Assembly: GCA_006218025.1 (NCBI GenBank)
Contig: VBWA01000045.1
Coordinates: 1 to 64,000 of the forward strand
Length of the DNA stretch: 64,000 nt
From: Rhodocyclaceae bacterium
Lineage (GTDB): Bacteria; Pseudomonadota; Gammaproteobacteria; Burkholderiales; Rhodocyclaceae
Direction: 5' to 3'
This document shows, piece after piece, positions 29,227 through 38,627 of the stretch (the first letter of the stretch is position 1; each line of letters opens with the position of its first letter). The translations under genes were made by a program, and so were the position numbers. Below the pieces are notes generated by a model that made no database searches, was not told the origin of the DNA, and saw only the letters and a list, made by a program, of their open reading frames with translations.

Positions 29227-31233
29227 TCAAACCTTGAAGCCCGAGACCGAGCCCTTCAGTTCGACGGCTAGCTCGGTAAGTTCGCCAATCGACACGGCGG
29301 TTTGCTGCGTGCTGGTGGTGGTTTGCCCGGTAATTCGAAGAATATCCTGCATTGAACCCGCCACCTTGGTGGCGATGTCGGCCTGATGTTGCGTGTCGGT
29401 CGAGATCGCCTGAATCAGCCGGGCCAGATCCTGCGAGACGCTGGAGATTTCGTTCAGGGCCTGACCGGCGGCGTCCGACAGCTTGGCTCCTTCGACCACG
29501 CCCTGCGTCGAATATTCCATGGCGGCCACGGCATCGTGCGTATCGGTTTGAATCGTTTTCACGATGGCGGCAATCTGCTTGGTCGCCTCGCCGGAGCGTT
29601 CGGCCAGCCGCTGCACTTCTTCCGCCACCACCGAGAAGCCTCGTCCGGCCTCGCCGGCGGAGGCAGCCTGAATGGCCGCGTTCAAGGCCAGCACGTTTGT
29701 CTGTTCCGTAATATCGGAAATCAGTTCCACGATTTCACCGATCTCCTGCGAGGATTCGCCGAGGCGCTTGATCCGCTTCGAAGTTTCCTGGATCTGGGTG
29801 CGGATTTCGTTCATGCCGGTAATCGAATTCGACACGGCCGCCGCACCTTTCTGCGCGGCTTCAAGCGATGCGCGCGCCACGCGGGCCGATTCCAGGGCCG
29901 AGGAAGATACTGTCTTCATCGAGTTGGCCATTTCGAGAACGGCGGCGTTGGCGCCCTGAATTTCGGCCGACTGCACCTTCGTGGCGGCAAGCAGATCGTT
30001 GGAGGTGCTCTGCGCGGCGTTCGAGGCGCGGGTTACCCGTTCGGCAGCGTCGTTGATGCGGCGCACCAGCACGGCGAGTTCTTCAACCGTGTAGTTGACC
30101 GAGTCGGCAATCGCGCCGGTGATGTCCTCGGACACCGTGGCGCGGATCGTCAAGTCGCCGTCGGCCAAGTCGCCCATTTCGTTCATCAGACGCAGAATCG
30201 CGCCCTGCGTTGCATCTTTTGCCGCTTCCGCCATGCGGCGCTGCTGGTCGGCGTCGTCGCTGCGACGCAGGCCTTCGTCGTTGAAGGCCTTGACCATGAG
30301 TACCAGCATCACCAGGGCCAGCGTGCCGAAGAACGTGGCCGAAATCGTCGAGGCGTCCTGTGCGGTGATCTCCGTCTCATAGGCTTTGACCAGGTTGTCG
30401 GTATTCGTCGTCATTTCGCGCCAGCCTGCAATAAGCGTCTTGCTGGCGTTGCGCGCTCGCGCCAGCGGCTTGAGGTCGGCACCGAGGCCGGCGATCGCTG
30501 ACTCCATGACCTTCAGGCTTTTGGCCAGTTGGCTGTCGGCGGGAGCCAGACTCAGCGCGGTGGAAACATCGCTCGCCAGTTGTGTTGCCATGGCTTCGTC
30601 GAAGCCGGGCGCCCAGGCCAGCTGGGTCGATTCATGCAGGATGCGTGCTGTCAGATGGGGCAGTTTGCCACCGGCGGCATCTGCGGCTTCGGCCATGGCT
30701 TTACCATGCTGCAGCGCCTCCGCGGCGAGACGGCCAATCGCAACGAAGCGACTCTCCTGCGTCAGCAGCTGGCCGATGATCTCATTCTGCTTGCCCCAGG
30801 CGTCGCGCAAGGCATCGAGTGCCGGGCGTGCTTCTGCGCTGGTGGCCGACACCTTGATGCCTTTGACTTCGCCCCCTTCGACCAGGCTCTCGAGCAGTTT
30901 GCTGAAGTTGTCGCGGGAGTCACGCAGCTCGGTGAAGCCTTCCTTCTGTCCCTGCATTGCATTCAGCGCGGACTTGGGAATCTGCTGGGTCAGCGGCGCG
31001 ATCTGGCCGGCGACCGACAGGTAGGTCGCGCCCCGGGTCGTCGCCTGGCCCTGCATGAAGATTCCGGCGACGGTGATCAGCAGACTGATCAGGAAAACGG
31101 TGCCGAGGACTCGAAACTGCGTCTCGATTTCGAGATGACCGATCAGGGGCAGCCCTTTGCGGCTCGTACCCTCCGGGTTCTCTGTTTCAGGTGCGGCGGT
31201 TTTCTTGAACAGCGACTTGAGATCGAAGGCCAT
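29227..31233 (-). CDS. pilJ: Type IV pilus methyl-accepting chemotaxis protein PilJ
   Basis: A 668-residue receptor. A short cytoplasmic N-tail is followed by TM1 ([17 protein letters not shown]), a periplasmic helical PilJ domain, TM2 near residue 295-315 ([18 protein letters not shown]), HAMP-like helices and the signalling hairpin with tip [18 protein letters not shown]. It senses surface contact or pilin/pilus state in the Chp system. It begins 20 bases after pilI and is followed 40 bases on by chpA. Confidence 0.92.
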   Translation of the reverse strand: MAFDLKSLFKKTAAPETENPEGTSRKGLPLIGHLEIETQFRVLGTVFLISLLITVAGIFMQGQATTRGATYLSVAGQIAPLTQQIPKSALNAMQGQKEGFTELRDSRDNFSKLLESLVEGGEVKGIKVSATSAEARPALDALRDAWGKQNEIIGQLLTQESRFVAIGRLAAEALQHGKAMAEAADAAGGKLPHLTARILHESTQLAWAPGFDEAMATQLASDVSTALSLAPADSQLAKSLKVMESAIAGLGADLKPLARARNASKTLIAGWREMTTNTDNLVKAYETEITAQDASTISATFFGTLALVMLVLMVKAFNDEGLRRSDDADQQRRMAEAAKDATQGAILRLMNEMGDLADGDLTIRATVSEDITGAIADSVNYTVEELAVLVRRINDAAERVTRASNAAQSTSNDLLAATKVQSAEIQGANAAVLEMANSMKTVSSSALESARVARASLEAAQKGAAAVSNSITGMNEIRTQIQETSKRIKRLGESSQEIGEIVELISDITEQTNVLALNAAIQAASAGEAGRGFSVVAEEVQRLAERSGEATKQIAAIVKTIQTDTHDAVAAMEYSTQGVVEGAKLSDAAGQALNEISSVSQDLARLIQAISTDTQHQADIATKVAGSMQDILRITGQTTTSTQQTAVSIGELTELAVELKGSVSGFKV

Positions 31234-31253
31234 GGCTTTTCTTTCCGGGGCGC

Positions 31254-31799
31254 TCAGAGAGCGATGTCTAGGTAGTTGGGGTCGGCCAGCAGTGCCGGGA
31301 TGCGCAACTGGGTCCAGATAACGTCTTGTGCATCCTTGAAGCGTCCACCGAGCCAGGGCGTCTCAGCGGCGCCGGCCGGAACTCCGGCGTCGGCGGTCGC
31401 ATGCATCTGCAACTGCGGGCGCAGCCCCAGTGCGCGACGTATCAGCAGGGCGGTGTTGATGCCGTGTCGCGCACCCACCAGAAGCAAACGCGCTTGCGCG
31501 TTGATCGGCGTCGGCGCGCCGCCGCGCCAGGCCGAAAAATCCACCACGCTGTAGAGCACGCCGCGAATGTTGGCAATGCCGGCGAACCAGGGCTTGGTCA
31601 GCGGCGCAGGTGTCAGTTGCGGCAACGGCGCTACTTCGCCCGAGTCGGCAAGGTCGATCAGCCAGTGCCTGCCGCCGGGGAGATCATCGGCACCGGATTC
31701 GATGCCGAGCAAGGCCTGCCCGCCTTCGCCGCGTCGCGCAGACACCAGGCGTTCGGAAAGGTCCCGCTGGAACTCGCGCAGACTGATGCGCTTGGCCAT
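31254..31799 (-). CDS. pilI: CheW-like adaptor PilI
   Basis: A 181-residue single CheW domain ([22 protein letters not shown] is the typical core) that couples PilJ to ChpA. N-terminal [18 protein letters not shown] is usual for PilI. It lies between pilH and pilJ in the standard pilGHIJ order with short spacers, so it is co-transcribed and cytoplasmic. Confidence 0.9.
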   Translation of the reverse strand: MAKRISLREFQRDLSERLVSARRGEGGQALLGIESGADDLPGGRHWLIDLADSGEVAPLPQLTPAPLTKPWFAGIANIRGVLYSVVDFSAWRGGAPTPINAQARLLLVGARHGINTALLIRRALGLRPQLQMHATADAGVPAGAAETPWLGGRFKDAQDVIWTQLRIPALLADPNYLDIAL

Positions 31800-31808
31800 G
31801 GCCGTCCC

Positions 31809-32174
31809 TTAACCTAATGCGGCAATCATTGCCAGCAATGCCGGACCATCTATCGGCTTGGTGACGTAAGCCTGGGCACCCTGACGCATGCCCCAGACCC
31901 GGTCGGTTTCCTGATCCTTGGTGGTGCAGATGATGACGGGAATGTCCTTGGTGACGGGGTCTCGCGACAGGGCGCGGGTCGCCTGAAAGCCATTGGTGCC
32001 CGGCATGACCACATCCATGAGGATGAGGTCCGGCTTGATCTGTTTGGCCCGTTCGATACCCTCATCGCCGCTGTCGGCGGTACTGACGTCGTAGCCGCCG
32101 CTGACCAGCATTTGCGTCAGGAGATGCCGTTCGGTGGGGGAGTCGTCGACGACTAGTATGGTCTTGACAGGCAT
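31809..32174 (-). CDS. pilH: Response regulator PilH
   Basis: 121 residues from the ATG at 32174, which has a GAGGT site; upstream codons in frame have no receiver homology. A lone receiver domain with acidic pair Asp10-Asp11, phospho-acceptor Asp54 (LILMDVVMP), Thr and the conserved Lys (YVTKPID). PilH opposes PilG in pilus control, linked to retraction in Pseudomonas. It starts 34 bases after pilG. Confidence 0.92.
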   Translation of the reverse strand: MPVKTILVVDDSPTERHLLTQMLVSGGYDVSTADSGDEGIERAKQIKPDLILMDVVMPGTNGFQATRALSRDPVTKDIPVIICTTKDQETDRVWGMRQGAQAYVTKPIDGPALLAMIAALG

Positions 32175-32208
32175 GGTGGCTACCTCGCTAATAAGAATGA
32201 AACAACGG

Positions 32209-32601
32209 TCAATTGCGCGCAGCGTGTGCGGCAACGGTTTTGAGGAGACCGTCCTTGGTGAAGGGTTTGGTCAGGTATTCATCGGATCCGACCATGCGCC
32301 CTCGCGCACGGTCGAAGAGGCCGTCCTTGGACGAAAGCATGATCACCGGGGTGCCGGCGAATTTCGGGTTCTTCTTGATCAGGGCGCAGGTCTGATAGCC
32401 GTCGAGACGCGGCATCAGGATGTCGCAGAAGACCACATTGGGCAGATGATCGTTGATCTTCGCCAATGCATCGAAGCCGTCCTCGGCCAGCACCACCTGG
32501 GCGCCAGCCTGCAGCAGAAAAATTTCCGCAGTCTTGCGGATGGTATTCGAATCATCGATCACCATCACCTTGATGCCGGAAAGCTGGGGTGTTTCGCTCA
32601 C
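32209..32601 (-). CDS. pilG: Response regulator PilG
   Basis: A 130-residue lone receiver: acidic pair Asp16-Asp17, acceptor Asp60 (VVFCDILMPRLDG), SSKDG and KPFTKDGLL. It is the first gene of the pilGHIJ-chpA operon and is phosphorylated by ChpA to promote pilus extension. The 160-base upstream gap to the rubredoxin gene should hold the operon promoter; TTGACC near 32740 (minus strand) is a possible -35 but no well-spaced -10 is evident. Confidence 0.92.
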   Translation of the reverse strand: MSETPQLSGIKVMVIDDSNTIRKTAEIFLLQAGAQVVLAEDGFDALAKINDHLPNVVFCDILMPRLDGYQTCALIKKNPKFAGTPVIMLSSKDGLFDRARGRMVGSDEYLTKPFTKDGLLKTVAAHAARN

Positions 32602-32761
32602 GTTACTCCATGCCGGATCAGGACTTCAATCATGGCGACGGCGGGCGGAGCAGTATCACAGGCATGGAAGCGGCTTTCTTCATGAGTGCTCTCCATCCTC
32701 CCTCTGTCGCCTCGTTCGTACAGCTTTCTGCCGAGGTCAAGCTTTATAACCTTAATCATAC

Positions 32762-32944
32762 TCAGATTTTGACCATTTCGAAGTCTTCCTTGCGGGCGCC
32801 GCACTCCGGGCAGGTCCAATTGGGTGGTATTTCATCCCATCGCGTGCCGGCCGGCAAGCCTTCATCGGGAAGCCCCGTTGCCTCGTCATAGATGAAGCCG
32901 CAGATCAGACACATCCATTTGGAGTAAAGCGGCTCAGGACTCAT
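32762..32944 (-). CDS. rubA: Rubredoxin
   Basis: 60 residues from the ATG at 32944. The iron is held by Cys12, Cys15, Cys45 and Cys48 (CLICG and CPECG), with the usual WxEIPPNWTCP and Tyr/Pro core. A one-electron carrier in the cytoplasm; partner unknown. It is divergent from thiD and precedes pilG, an arrangement that recurs in Betaproteobacteria as far as I know. An upstream in-frame start would read through the type 2 dispersed elements and is unlikely. Confidence 0.93.
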   Translation of the reverse strand: MSPEPLYSKWMCLICGFIYDEATGLPDEGLPAGTRWDEIPPNWTCPECGARKEDFEMVKI

Positions 32945-32957
32945 TGCGGGCTTTGGG

Positions 32958-33044
32958 TTATGTCCCCATGCGCGTGTGCCGGGGGACGGTATCAAATCGG
33001 ATATGGCCCCGGGCGCCTGCGTCGGGGACGGTATCCCTTCGGAT
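32958..33044 (+). repeat. Two tandem copies of palindromic dispersed element type 2
   Basis: Copy 1 (32958-33003) reads TTATGTCCCC...GGGGGACGGTATC...TCGGATA, and copy 2 (33002-33044) reads TATGGCCCC...CGGGGACGGTATC...TCGGATAG. The repeat length is about 44 bases and each copy can fold through GTCCCC/GGGGAC or similar pairs. They fill the divergent promoter region of rubA and thiD. Confidence 0.75.
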
Positions 33045-33108
33045 AGAATTGAATCATATTAACTCAAGCGGCTCGCTACCGAAATATCAGGGTCGAGTCG
33101 GGACATTC

Positions 33109-33969
33109 ATGCCTGTTGCCCCAGCCGCCAATCTGTCGCCGCCGATCGTGCTGACGTTTGCCGCTTCCGACCCCACGGGAGGTGCCGGACTGCAGGCGGA
33201 CATTTTGACTCTCGCCAGCCTCGGCTGCCACCCGCTTTCCGTCGTGACCGCGATTACCGTGCAGGACACGGCCGGGGTCGAGGGCGTCCTGCCGCTGGAT
33301 GCCGACTGGGTCGCCGATCAGGCCCGCGCCCTGCTCGAGGACATGCCGGTGGCGGCCTTCAAGCTGGGCATGCTGGGCAGCGTGGAAATCATCGCTGCGA
33401 TTGCCGAGGTGATCTCGGACTACCCCGATATTCCCGTGATCCTCGATCCGGTCCTGGCGTCGGGACGCGGCGACCAGTTTGCCGACGAGCAGATGATCGA
33501 GGCCATGATCGGCCTGTTGCTGCCCCAGACCACGCTGCTGACCCCCAATAGCCTCGAAGCCCGGCGTCTGGCGCAGGAAATCGACGAGGCGGGGGAAGAT
33601 GCCCGCCTTGAACCGGGCCTGGCCGAGTGCGCCCGCCGCCTGATCAACGCCGGATGCGAGTATGTGCTGGTAACCGGGACGCATGAGGGCACGCCGCAGG
33701 TGATCAATACCCTTTACGGAAGCCACGGCACGGTGCGTACCGATCGCTGGGACCGCTTGCCGGGCAGTTATCATGGGTCGGGCTGCACGCTCGCCTCGGC
33801 AATTGCGGCTCACTTTGCCAGCGGCGTGAATGTCGCCGAGGCGGTCATGGCTGCGCAGGAATACACTTGGCGCACATTGGCTGCCGGCTTTCGTCCCGGC
33901 ATGGGACAATTCATTCCCGACCGCATGTTCTGGTCGCGGGAAGAGGATGATGATGCGGATGAAATCTGA
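33109..33969 (+). CDS. thiD: Hydroxymethylpyrimidine/phosphomethylpyrimidine kinase
   Basis: 286 residues from the ATG at 33109, the last start before the conserved core. A ribokinase-fold enzyme making HMP-pyrophosphate for thiamine. The substrate end (VLTFAASDPTGGAGLQADI), VTAITVQDT, and the ATP/anion-hole motif GSYHGSGCTLASAIAA are clear. The acidic C-terminus (REEDDDADE) is unusual but harmless. It forms a group with thiE 30 bases downstream and hemL. Confidence 0.95.
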   Translation: MPVAPAANLSPPIVLTFAASDPTGGAGLQADILTLASLGCHPLSVVTAITVQDTAGVEGVLPLDADWVADQARALLEDMPVAAFKLGMLGSVEIIAAIAEVISDYPDIPVILDPVLASGRGDQFADEQMIEAMIGLLLPQTTLLTPNSLEARRLAQEIDEAGEDARLEPGLAECARRLINAGCEYVLVTGTHEGTPQVINTLYGSHGTVRTDRWDRLPGSYHGSGCTLASAIAAHFASGVNVAEAVMAAQEYTWRTLAAGFRPGMGQFIPDRMFWSREEDDDADEI

Positions 33970-33999
33970 GTTCTTGCGGCTGTTGGATGGTGTGCCCGG

Positions 34000-34659
34000 A
34001 TGATGCTCAGGGGCCTTTGCGCCGTCACCCTCGATGACCCGCTGCTGCCGCGGCTTTCCGCGCTGGTAAAGGCGGCGCTCGATGGCGGCACGCCCTTCGT
34101 TCAATACCGCAACAAGGTGGCCGCGCGCCCCCTGCGCCGCGCGCAGGCAGCCGAGATGCTGCGCATCTGCCGCGCCAACGGCGCAAAGCTGATCATCAAT
34201 GACGATGTCTGGCTGGCGGTGGAAATTGGTGCCGACGGCGCCCATCTCGGTCGCGACGATGCGCCGGGCGGATCGCTGGCTGCGGCACGCGATGCCCTCG
34301 GGCCGAAGCGCATCCTCGGTGTGACCTGCTACAACGAACTTGCCCGTGCCGAAGAGGCGGCGGCAGCGGGAGCCGACTACCTTGCTTTCGGCAGCATGTT
34401 CTCTTCGCGCACCAAACCCGCTGCGGTGCGCGCTCCTCTTGAACTGCTGGGCGAGGCTCGCCGCCGTTTTGGACTGCCGATAGCCGCCATCGGCGGCATC
34501 ACGCTGGAAAATGCGCCGGAGCTCATTGCTGCCGGCGCCGACATGCTCGCCGTGGTGAGCGATCTGTTCGATGCGATGGACATCAAGGCGCGGGCCGAAG
34601 CCTATCAGGAGCTTTTCAATCAGGCGGCACACAGCGATCGCGAACAACGGGTTTCCTGA
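34000..34659 (+). CDS. thiE: Thiamine-phosphate synthase
   Basis: A 219-residue TIM barrel that joins HMP-pyrophosphate and thiazole phosphate. Recognizable are VQYRNK, LIINDDVWLAVEIGADGAHLGRDD, ADYLAFGSMFSSRTKP and the phosphate loop IAAIGGIT. ATGATG offers a start at 34000 or 34003. Placed between thiD and hemL. With thiD it gives the coupling end of thiamine synthesis, whereas the pyrimidine gene thiC at 46-48 kb is damaged. Confidence 0.95.
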   Translation: MMLRGLCAVTLDDPLLPRLSALVKAALDGGTPFVQYRNKVAARPLRRAQAAEMLRICRANGAKLIINDDVWLAVEIGADGAHLGRDDAPGGSLAAARDALGPKRILGVTCYNELARAEEAAAAGADYLAFGSMFSSRTKPAAVRAPLELLGEARRRFGLPIAAIGGITLENAPELIAAGADMLAVVSDLFDAMDIKARAEAYQELFNQAAHSDREQRVS

Positions 34660-34704
34660 ACCGCCCTTGTCTTGCGCACTGCCCCGAATCAACAGGACCC
34701 CCTC

Positions 34705-35982
34705 ATGACACGTAACGAAGAACTCTTCCTTCGCGCCCAGAGAACCATCCCCGGCGGCGTCAATTCACCCGTGCGCGCCTTCCGTTCCGTCGGCGGCGCG
34801 CCGCGTTTTTTTGCGCGCGGCGAAGGCTCCCGGGTCTGGGATGCCGACGGCAAGGCGTATATCGATTACGTCGGTTCCTGGGGGCCGCTGATCCTCGGCC
34901 ATGCCGACGCCGATACCGTGCGCGCCGTGCAGGAGGCTGCTGCGAAGGGGCTTTCCTTCGGTGCGCCGACGGAAGGCGAGATCGAACTGGCCGAACTGCT
35001 GGTGCAACGGGTGCCGAGCATGGACATGGTGCGTCTGGTGTCGTCCGGCACCGAGGCCACGATGAGCGCGATCCGTCTGGCGCGCGGTTTTACCGGGCGC
35101 GACATGATCATCAAGTTCGAGGGCTGCTATCACGGCCATGGCGACAGCCTGCTGGTCAAAGCCGGTTCCGGCCTCCTGACCTTCGGCAATCCCTCGTCCG
35201 CGGGGGTCCCGGCCGATCTGGCGCGGCACACCCTGGTGCTCGACTACAACGATGCGCAGGGCCTGCGCGATGCCTTCATGGAGCACGTCAAGGAGATTGC
35301 CTGCGTGATCGTCGAGCCGGTGGCCGGCAACATGAACCTGATTGCACCCAAACCCGAATTCCTTGTCGCCATGCGCGAGATGTGCACGCAGCATGGCGCG
35401 CTGCTGATTTTCGACGAAGTGATGACGGGTTTTCGCGTCGGCCCGGGTTCGGCGCAGGGACTCTACGGCATCACGCCGGATATCTCGACCTTCGGCAAGG
35501 TGGTCGGCGGCGGCATGCCCTTGGGCGCCTTCGGCGGCCGGCGCGAGATCATGGAACAGATCGCCCCGCTGGGCCCGGTGTATCAGGCAGGCACGCTTTC
35601 CGGCAATCCGCTGTCGGTGGCGGCGGGCCTGGTGACGCTGAAAAAGATTGCTGCACCGGGCTTCTACGAGTCGCTCACGGCGAAGACCCGATCGCTGGTC
35701 GAGGGTCTTGCCGCCGCGGCGAAAAAGCGCGGCGTGAAGTTTTCCGCGCAGTCGGTGGGCGGCATGTTCGGCGTCTATTTCGCCGCCACGCCGCCGACGT
35801 CGTATGCGGAAGTGATGGCCAGCGACAAGGAAGCCTTCAACCGCTTTTTCCACGCCATGCTCGATGCCGGCGTGTATCTCGCGCCCTCGGCATTCGAGGC
35901 CGGCTTCGTCTCGGCCGCGCATACCGACGCCGACATCGCGGCGACCGTCGCCGCGGCCGACGCGATTTTCGCTGCAGGATGA
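34705..35982 (+). CDS. hemL: Glutamate-1-semialdehyde 2,1-aminomutase
   Basis: 425 residues from the ATG at 34705. A PLP enzyme giving 5-aminolevulinate for tetrapyrroles. Start [26 protein letters not shown] is typical; [10 protein letters not shown] binds the cofactor and Lys265 in [16 protein letters not shown] forms the Schiff base, at the same number as in E. coli. It follows thiE by 45 bases. The next gene, gdx, is separated by a short spacer that ends in a type 1 dispersed element. Confidence 0.96.
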   Translation: MTRNEELFLRAQRTIPGGVNSPVRAFRSVGGAPRFFARGEGSRVWDADGKAYIDYVGSWGPLILGHADADTVRAVQEAAAKGLSFGAPTEGEIELAELLVQRVPSMDMVRLVSSGTEATMSAIRLARGFTGRDMIIKFEGCYHGHGDSLLVKAGSGLLTFGNPSSAGVPADLARHTLVLDYNDAQGLRDAFMEHVKEIACVIVEPVAGNMNLIAPKPEFLVAMREMCTQHGALLIFDEVMTGFRVGPGSAQGLYGITPDISTFGKVVGGGMPLGAFGGRREIMEQIAPLGPVYQAGTLSGNPLSVAAGLVTLKKIAAPGFYESLTAKTRSLVEGLAAAAKKRGVKFSAQSVGGMFGVYFAATPPTSYAEVMASDKEAFNRFFHAMLDAGVYLAPSAFEAGFVSAAHTDADIAATVAAADAIFAAG

Positions 35983-35998
35983 TTCAAGCGGCCGGGGA

Positions 35999-36025
35999 AA
36001 AGTCGGCGCTGGCGACACGGCGATC
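35999..36025 (+). repeat. Dispersed element type 1 directly before the gdx start codon
   Basis: AAAGTCGGCGCTGGCGACAC plus GGCGATC ends on the base before the ATG at 36026 and begins 16 bases after the hemL stop. Only one or two bases differ from the copy at 20096-20121, so these two are recent relatives. Confidence 0.8.
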
Positions 36026-36364
36026 ATGGCGACTCTGAGCCCCGCCGCCGCCTGGCTCGTCCTGCTGGTCGCCGGTCTGTGCGAGATTGCCTGGGCCATC
36101 GGCCTCAAGTACACCGAAGGCTTCACGCGCATGGTGCCCAGCGCCTGGACGCTGGCCGCCATGGCTGCCTCCGTCGTCCTGCTCGCCTGGTCGCTGAAGA
36201 CCCTGCCGGTGGGTACCGCCTATGCGGTGTGGACAGGAGTCGGCGCCGTCGGTACGGCGATTCTCGGCATGCTGCTGTTCGACGAATCGCGCGAAGTGGC
36301 ACGGCTGGTCTGCATCGGCCTCATCGTGGCCGGCATCCTCGGGCTGAAGCTGGTGATGAAGTAA
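36026..36364 (+). CDS. sugE: Small multidrug resistance family exporter, Gdx/SugE type
   Basis: A 112-residue protein with four transmembrane helices ([80 protein letters not shown]). The essential Glu ([17 protein letters not shown]) and the sequence around it fit the guanidinium exporter subgroup (Gdx, formerly SugE) rather than EmrE. It works as an antiparallel dimer in the inner membrane. No guanidine riboswitch is seen; the spacer before it is mostly a dispersed element. Confidence 0.87.
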   Translation: MATLSPAAAWLVLLVAGLCEIAWAIGLKYTEGFTRMVPSAWTLAAMAASVVLLAWSLKTLPVGTAYAVWTGVGAVGTAILGMLLFDESREVARLVCIGLIVAGILGLKLVMK

Positions 36365-36383
36365 GGCTGTGCCCGGCGGCCGC

Positions 36384-37802
36384 TCAGGCCTCGCGCCCGG
36401 CGCGCCGGGCGGCAAGTAGTTTCCTCGCCTTGCGCGTTTCAAGCCAGCGCAGGGTGACATAGGTGCCCCAGCCGAAGAGGCCCATGGCGACCATGAAGGC
36501 GCCATAGGCGATGGGCCAGGAGACTCCCTCGGTCATCATCGAGAATTCAGACATGCCGCCGATGCCGGCAATGATGTTGAGCGGCACGAACACCACGCTG
36601 ATGGTGGTCAGCTTGGAAATGCGCTTGTTCTGGTTGATGTTGATGAAGCCGACCGTGGCGTCCATCAGGAAGTTGATCTTGCCGAAGAGGAAGGAGGTGT
36701 GGCCGTCCAGCGAATCGATGTCGCGCAGGATCTGGCGGGCGTCGTCGTGCTGGTCGGTCGACATCAGCCGACTGCGCATCAGGAAGGACAATGCGCGGCG
36801 CGTGTCGAGCACGTTGCGGCGGATGCGGCCGTTGAGGTCCTCCTCCTTGGCGATGTCGGAAAGGATCTCGGCCGCCTCGTCGTCGCTGACATGGGGCGAC
36901 AGCACGGTGCGGCCGACCTTTTCCAGCTCGGCGTAGATGTCCTCCAGGGCGTCGGCGGAGTACTCGACGTCGGCGCCGTAGAGGTCGAGCAGCACGTCCT
37001 TGCCCTCCGAGACATAGCCCGGCTGGATCCGCGCGCGCAGGCGCTGCAGGCGGAACACCGGCAGTTCCTCGTCGCGCATCGAGAACAGGATGTTGTTGTG
37101 CAGGATGAAGGCGACCGCGACGTTGCGCGACTCGTCCTCCTTGTCGAGCAGGAAGGCCGAGTGCAGATGCACCTCGCCGTTCTCCTCGATATAGAAACGC
37201 GCCGATTCTTCGAGGTCGGTGAGGTCGTCAGCATCCGGCAGCGTCAGCTGGAAGATTTCCGCGACCCACTGCCGCTCTTCCTTGGACGGAGCGAGCAGGT
37301 CCACCCAGATCGGCGTGGTGGCGGCGAGACCCTCCTTGCTATCGACTTCGACCTGGCGCAGGCGGCCGTTCTTCAGCTCGAAGGCATTGAGCTTGATCGG
37401 ATTGCGGGGCAGTGCCGGCGCTGTCGGCGCCGCCGGCAGCGATTCGCGCAGGGTGTCGCGCAACGCATCGGACAATTCGTCGAGAATTTCCTCGCCGCGC
37501 GCCTTCGCCACCAGTTCCCAGACCACCAGGCTGTCATCCGGTGGCAGCGCCTCAAGAATCCGGGCGATGGCATCCGATGGCATCTGTTCCAGCTTGGCGC
37601 GCAACTCTTCCAGGTGCTGGACGTGCACCAGGTTTTCCACGAGTTGCTGCCGCGGCCCGTCGTGGCCCTGCCGATGCACGACGCTCTCGACCCGCTTCTG
37701 CCGCGCCAGAAGCTCCTCGACCAGACGCAGCTTGTCCTGCTCGGCGGCACGCTGGGCGGCGTCGAGTTCGTCGTTGGTCTGGGTTTCGAGGTGCTCGGTC
37801 AT
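36384..37802 (-). CDS. CorA-family divalent cation transporter with MgtE-N-like domain
   Basis: 472 residues. The first ~140 resemble the MgtE cytoplasmic N domain (LEQMPSDAIARILEALPPDDSLVVWELV), followed by a CorA funnel domain (IWVDLLAPSKEERQWV), long helices and two C-terminal transmembrane segments. The CorA pore signature GMN is not present; the matching loop reads GIGGMSEFSMM. The loop between the two membrane segments is therefore atypical, and transport direction and ion (Mg, Zn, Co) cannot be assigned. It is the last gene of a minus-strand run after mtgA. Confidence 0.82.
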   Translation of the reverse strand: MTEHLETQTNDELDAAQRAAEQDKLRLVEELLARQKRVESVVHRQGHDGPRQQLVENLVHVQHLEELRAKLEQMPSDAIARILEALPPDDSLVVWELVAKARGEEILDELSDALRDTLRESLPAAPTAPALPRNPIKLNAFELKNGRLRQVEVDSKEGLAATTPIWVDLLAPSKEERQWVAEIFQLTLPDADDLTDLEESARFYIEENGEVHLHSAFLLDKEDESRNVAVAFILHNNILFSMRDEELPVFRLQRLRARIQPGYVSEGKDVLLDLYGADVEYSADALEDIYAELEKVGRTVLSPHVSDDEAAEILSDIAKEEDLNGRIRRNVLDTRRALSFLMRSRLMSTDQHDDARQILRDIDSLDGHTSFLFGKINFLMDATVGFININQNKRISKLTTISVVFVPLNIIAGIGGMSEFSMMTEGVSWPIAYGAFMVAMGLFGWGTYVTLRWLETRKARKLLAARRAGREA

Positions 37803-37834
37803 GGTCCGCGTATTCTATTCGCGTTAGCAATGAC

Positions 37835-38530
37835 TTAAGGGACTTCCGTGCCGCCCATGCGGCCGACAATCAGTTGCGTGCGGCCGTCCATGTAGGCGGA
37901 GTAGGGGTTGCGCTCATAGCGGCGCGGCGCGGGCAGCATGACCGCGAGGCGCGCGGCCTGTTCCACCCCGAGTTGTGCAGCGGGAATGCCGAAATAGCGC
38001 CGCGCGGCGGCTTCGGCACCGAAGACGCCGTCGCCCCATTCGACCACGTTGAGATAGACCTCGAGGATGCGCCGCTTGTCCCAGAGCAGCTCGATCCAGA
38101 CCGTGATGATGGCTTCTTCACCCTTGCGCAGGAAGGACTTGGTGGGGGACAGCAGCAGGTTCTTTGCCAGCTGCTGGGAGATGGTGGAGCCGCCGGCGAC
38201 GACCTTGCCCTTCTTCTGGTTCTTTTCCAGCGCCTTCTGAATGCCTTCCCAGTCGAAGCCCTCGTGATCGATGAACTTGTCGTCCTCGGCGGCGATGACG
38301 GCGCGTTTCAGATGCACCGAGATTTTCTCGTAAGGTACCCATTGCCGCTTGAGTTCGGCCTTCGGGTTCTTCTGCCGCGCTTCGTCGAGGCGCTGGCTCT
38401 GGAAGCTGGTCATGCCGGGATTCGCCCATTTCCACCAGATCACCCAGCCCAGGTACCAGCCCTGCCAGAGCAGGAGCAAACCGGCGAGGGCTGCGAGCCC
38501 GATTTTGAGCCAGCGCGGTGCGGGCCTCAT
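37835..38530 (-). CDS. mtgA: Monofunctional peptidoglycan transglycosylase
   Basis: 231 residues from the ATG at 38530; another ATG lies six codons upstream. One N-terminal membrane anchor (IGLAALAGLLLLWQGWYLG) and a GT51 domain with the catalytic Glu in AAEDDKFIDHEGFDW, then GGSTISQQLAKNLLLSP, RKGEEAI and KRRILEVYLNVVEWG. It polymerizes lipid II in the periplasm. Located after aroE in the order RNase-tonB-aroE-mtgA. Confidence 0.95.
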   Translation of the reverse strand: MRPAPRWLKIGLAALAGLLLLWQGWYLGWVIWWKWANPGMTSFQSQRLDEARQKNPKAELKRQWVPYEKISVHLKRAVIAAEDDKFIDHEGFDWEGIQKALEKNQKKGKVVAGGSTISQQLAKNLLLSPTKSFLRKGEEAIITVWIELLWDKRRILEVYLNVVEWGDGVFGAEAAARRYFGIPAAQLGVEQAARLAVMLPAPRRYERNPYSAYMDGRTQLIVGRMGGTEVP

Positions 38531-38566
38531 TGCGTCGCCACCAGGCAACGCAACGGCAAATTGAAC

Positions 38567-38612
38567 GCCCCCATCCCCCGGCCCCCGCCCAGGCGGGGGC
38601 GACTGTTTGGTT
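38567..38612 (-). repeat. G/C hairpin between aroE and mtgA
   Basis: The plus strand reads CCCCCGCC-CA-GGCGGGGG in the 97-base gap between aroE and mtgA. It resembles the C/G-block hairpins at 14083 and 41696 and may be a REP-like element or a weak terminator; there is no T-tract in the direction of transcription. Confidence 0.5.
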
Positions 38613-38627
38613 CGCTTCGCTCAAGGG

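Noticed and set aside
26631-29237. 868-residue plus-strand frame opposite chpA
   Set aside because: It is a shadow of the alanine-rich chpA coding strand; composition is Arg/Gly/His rich and no domain is visible.
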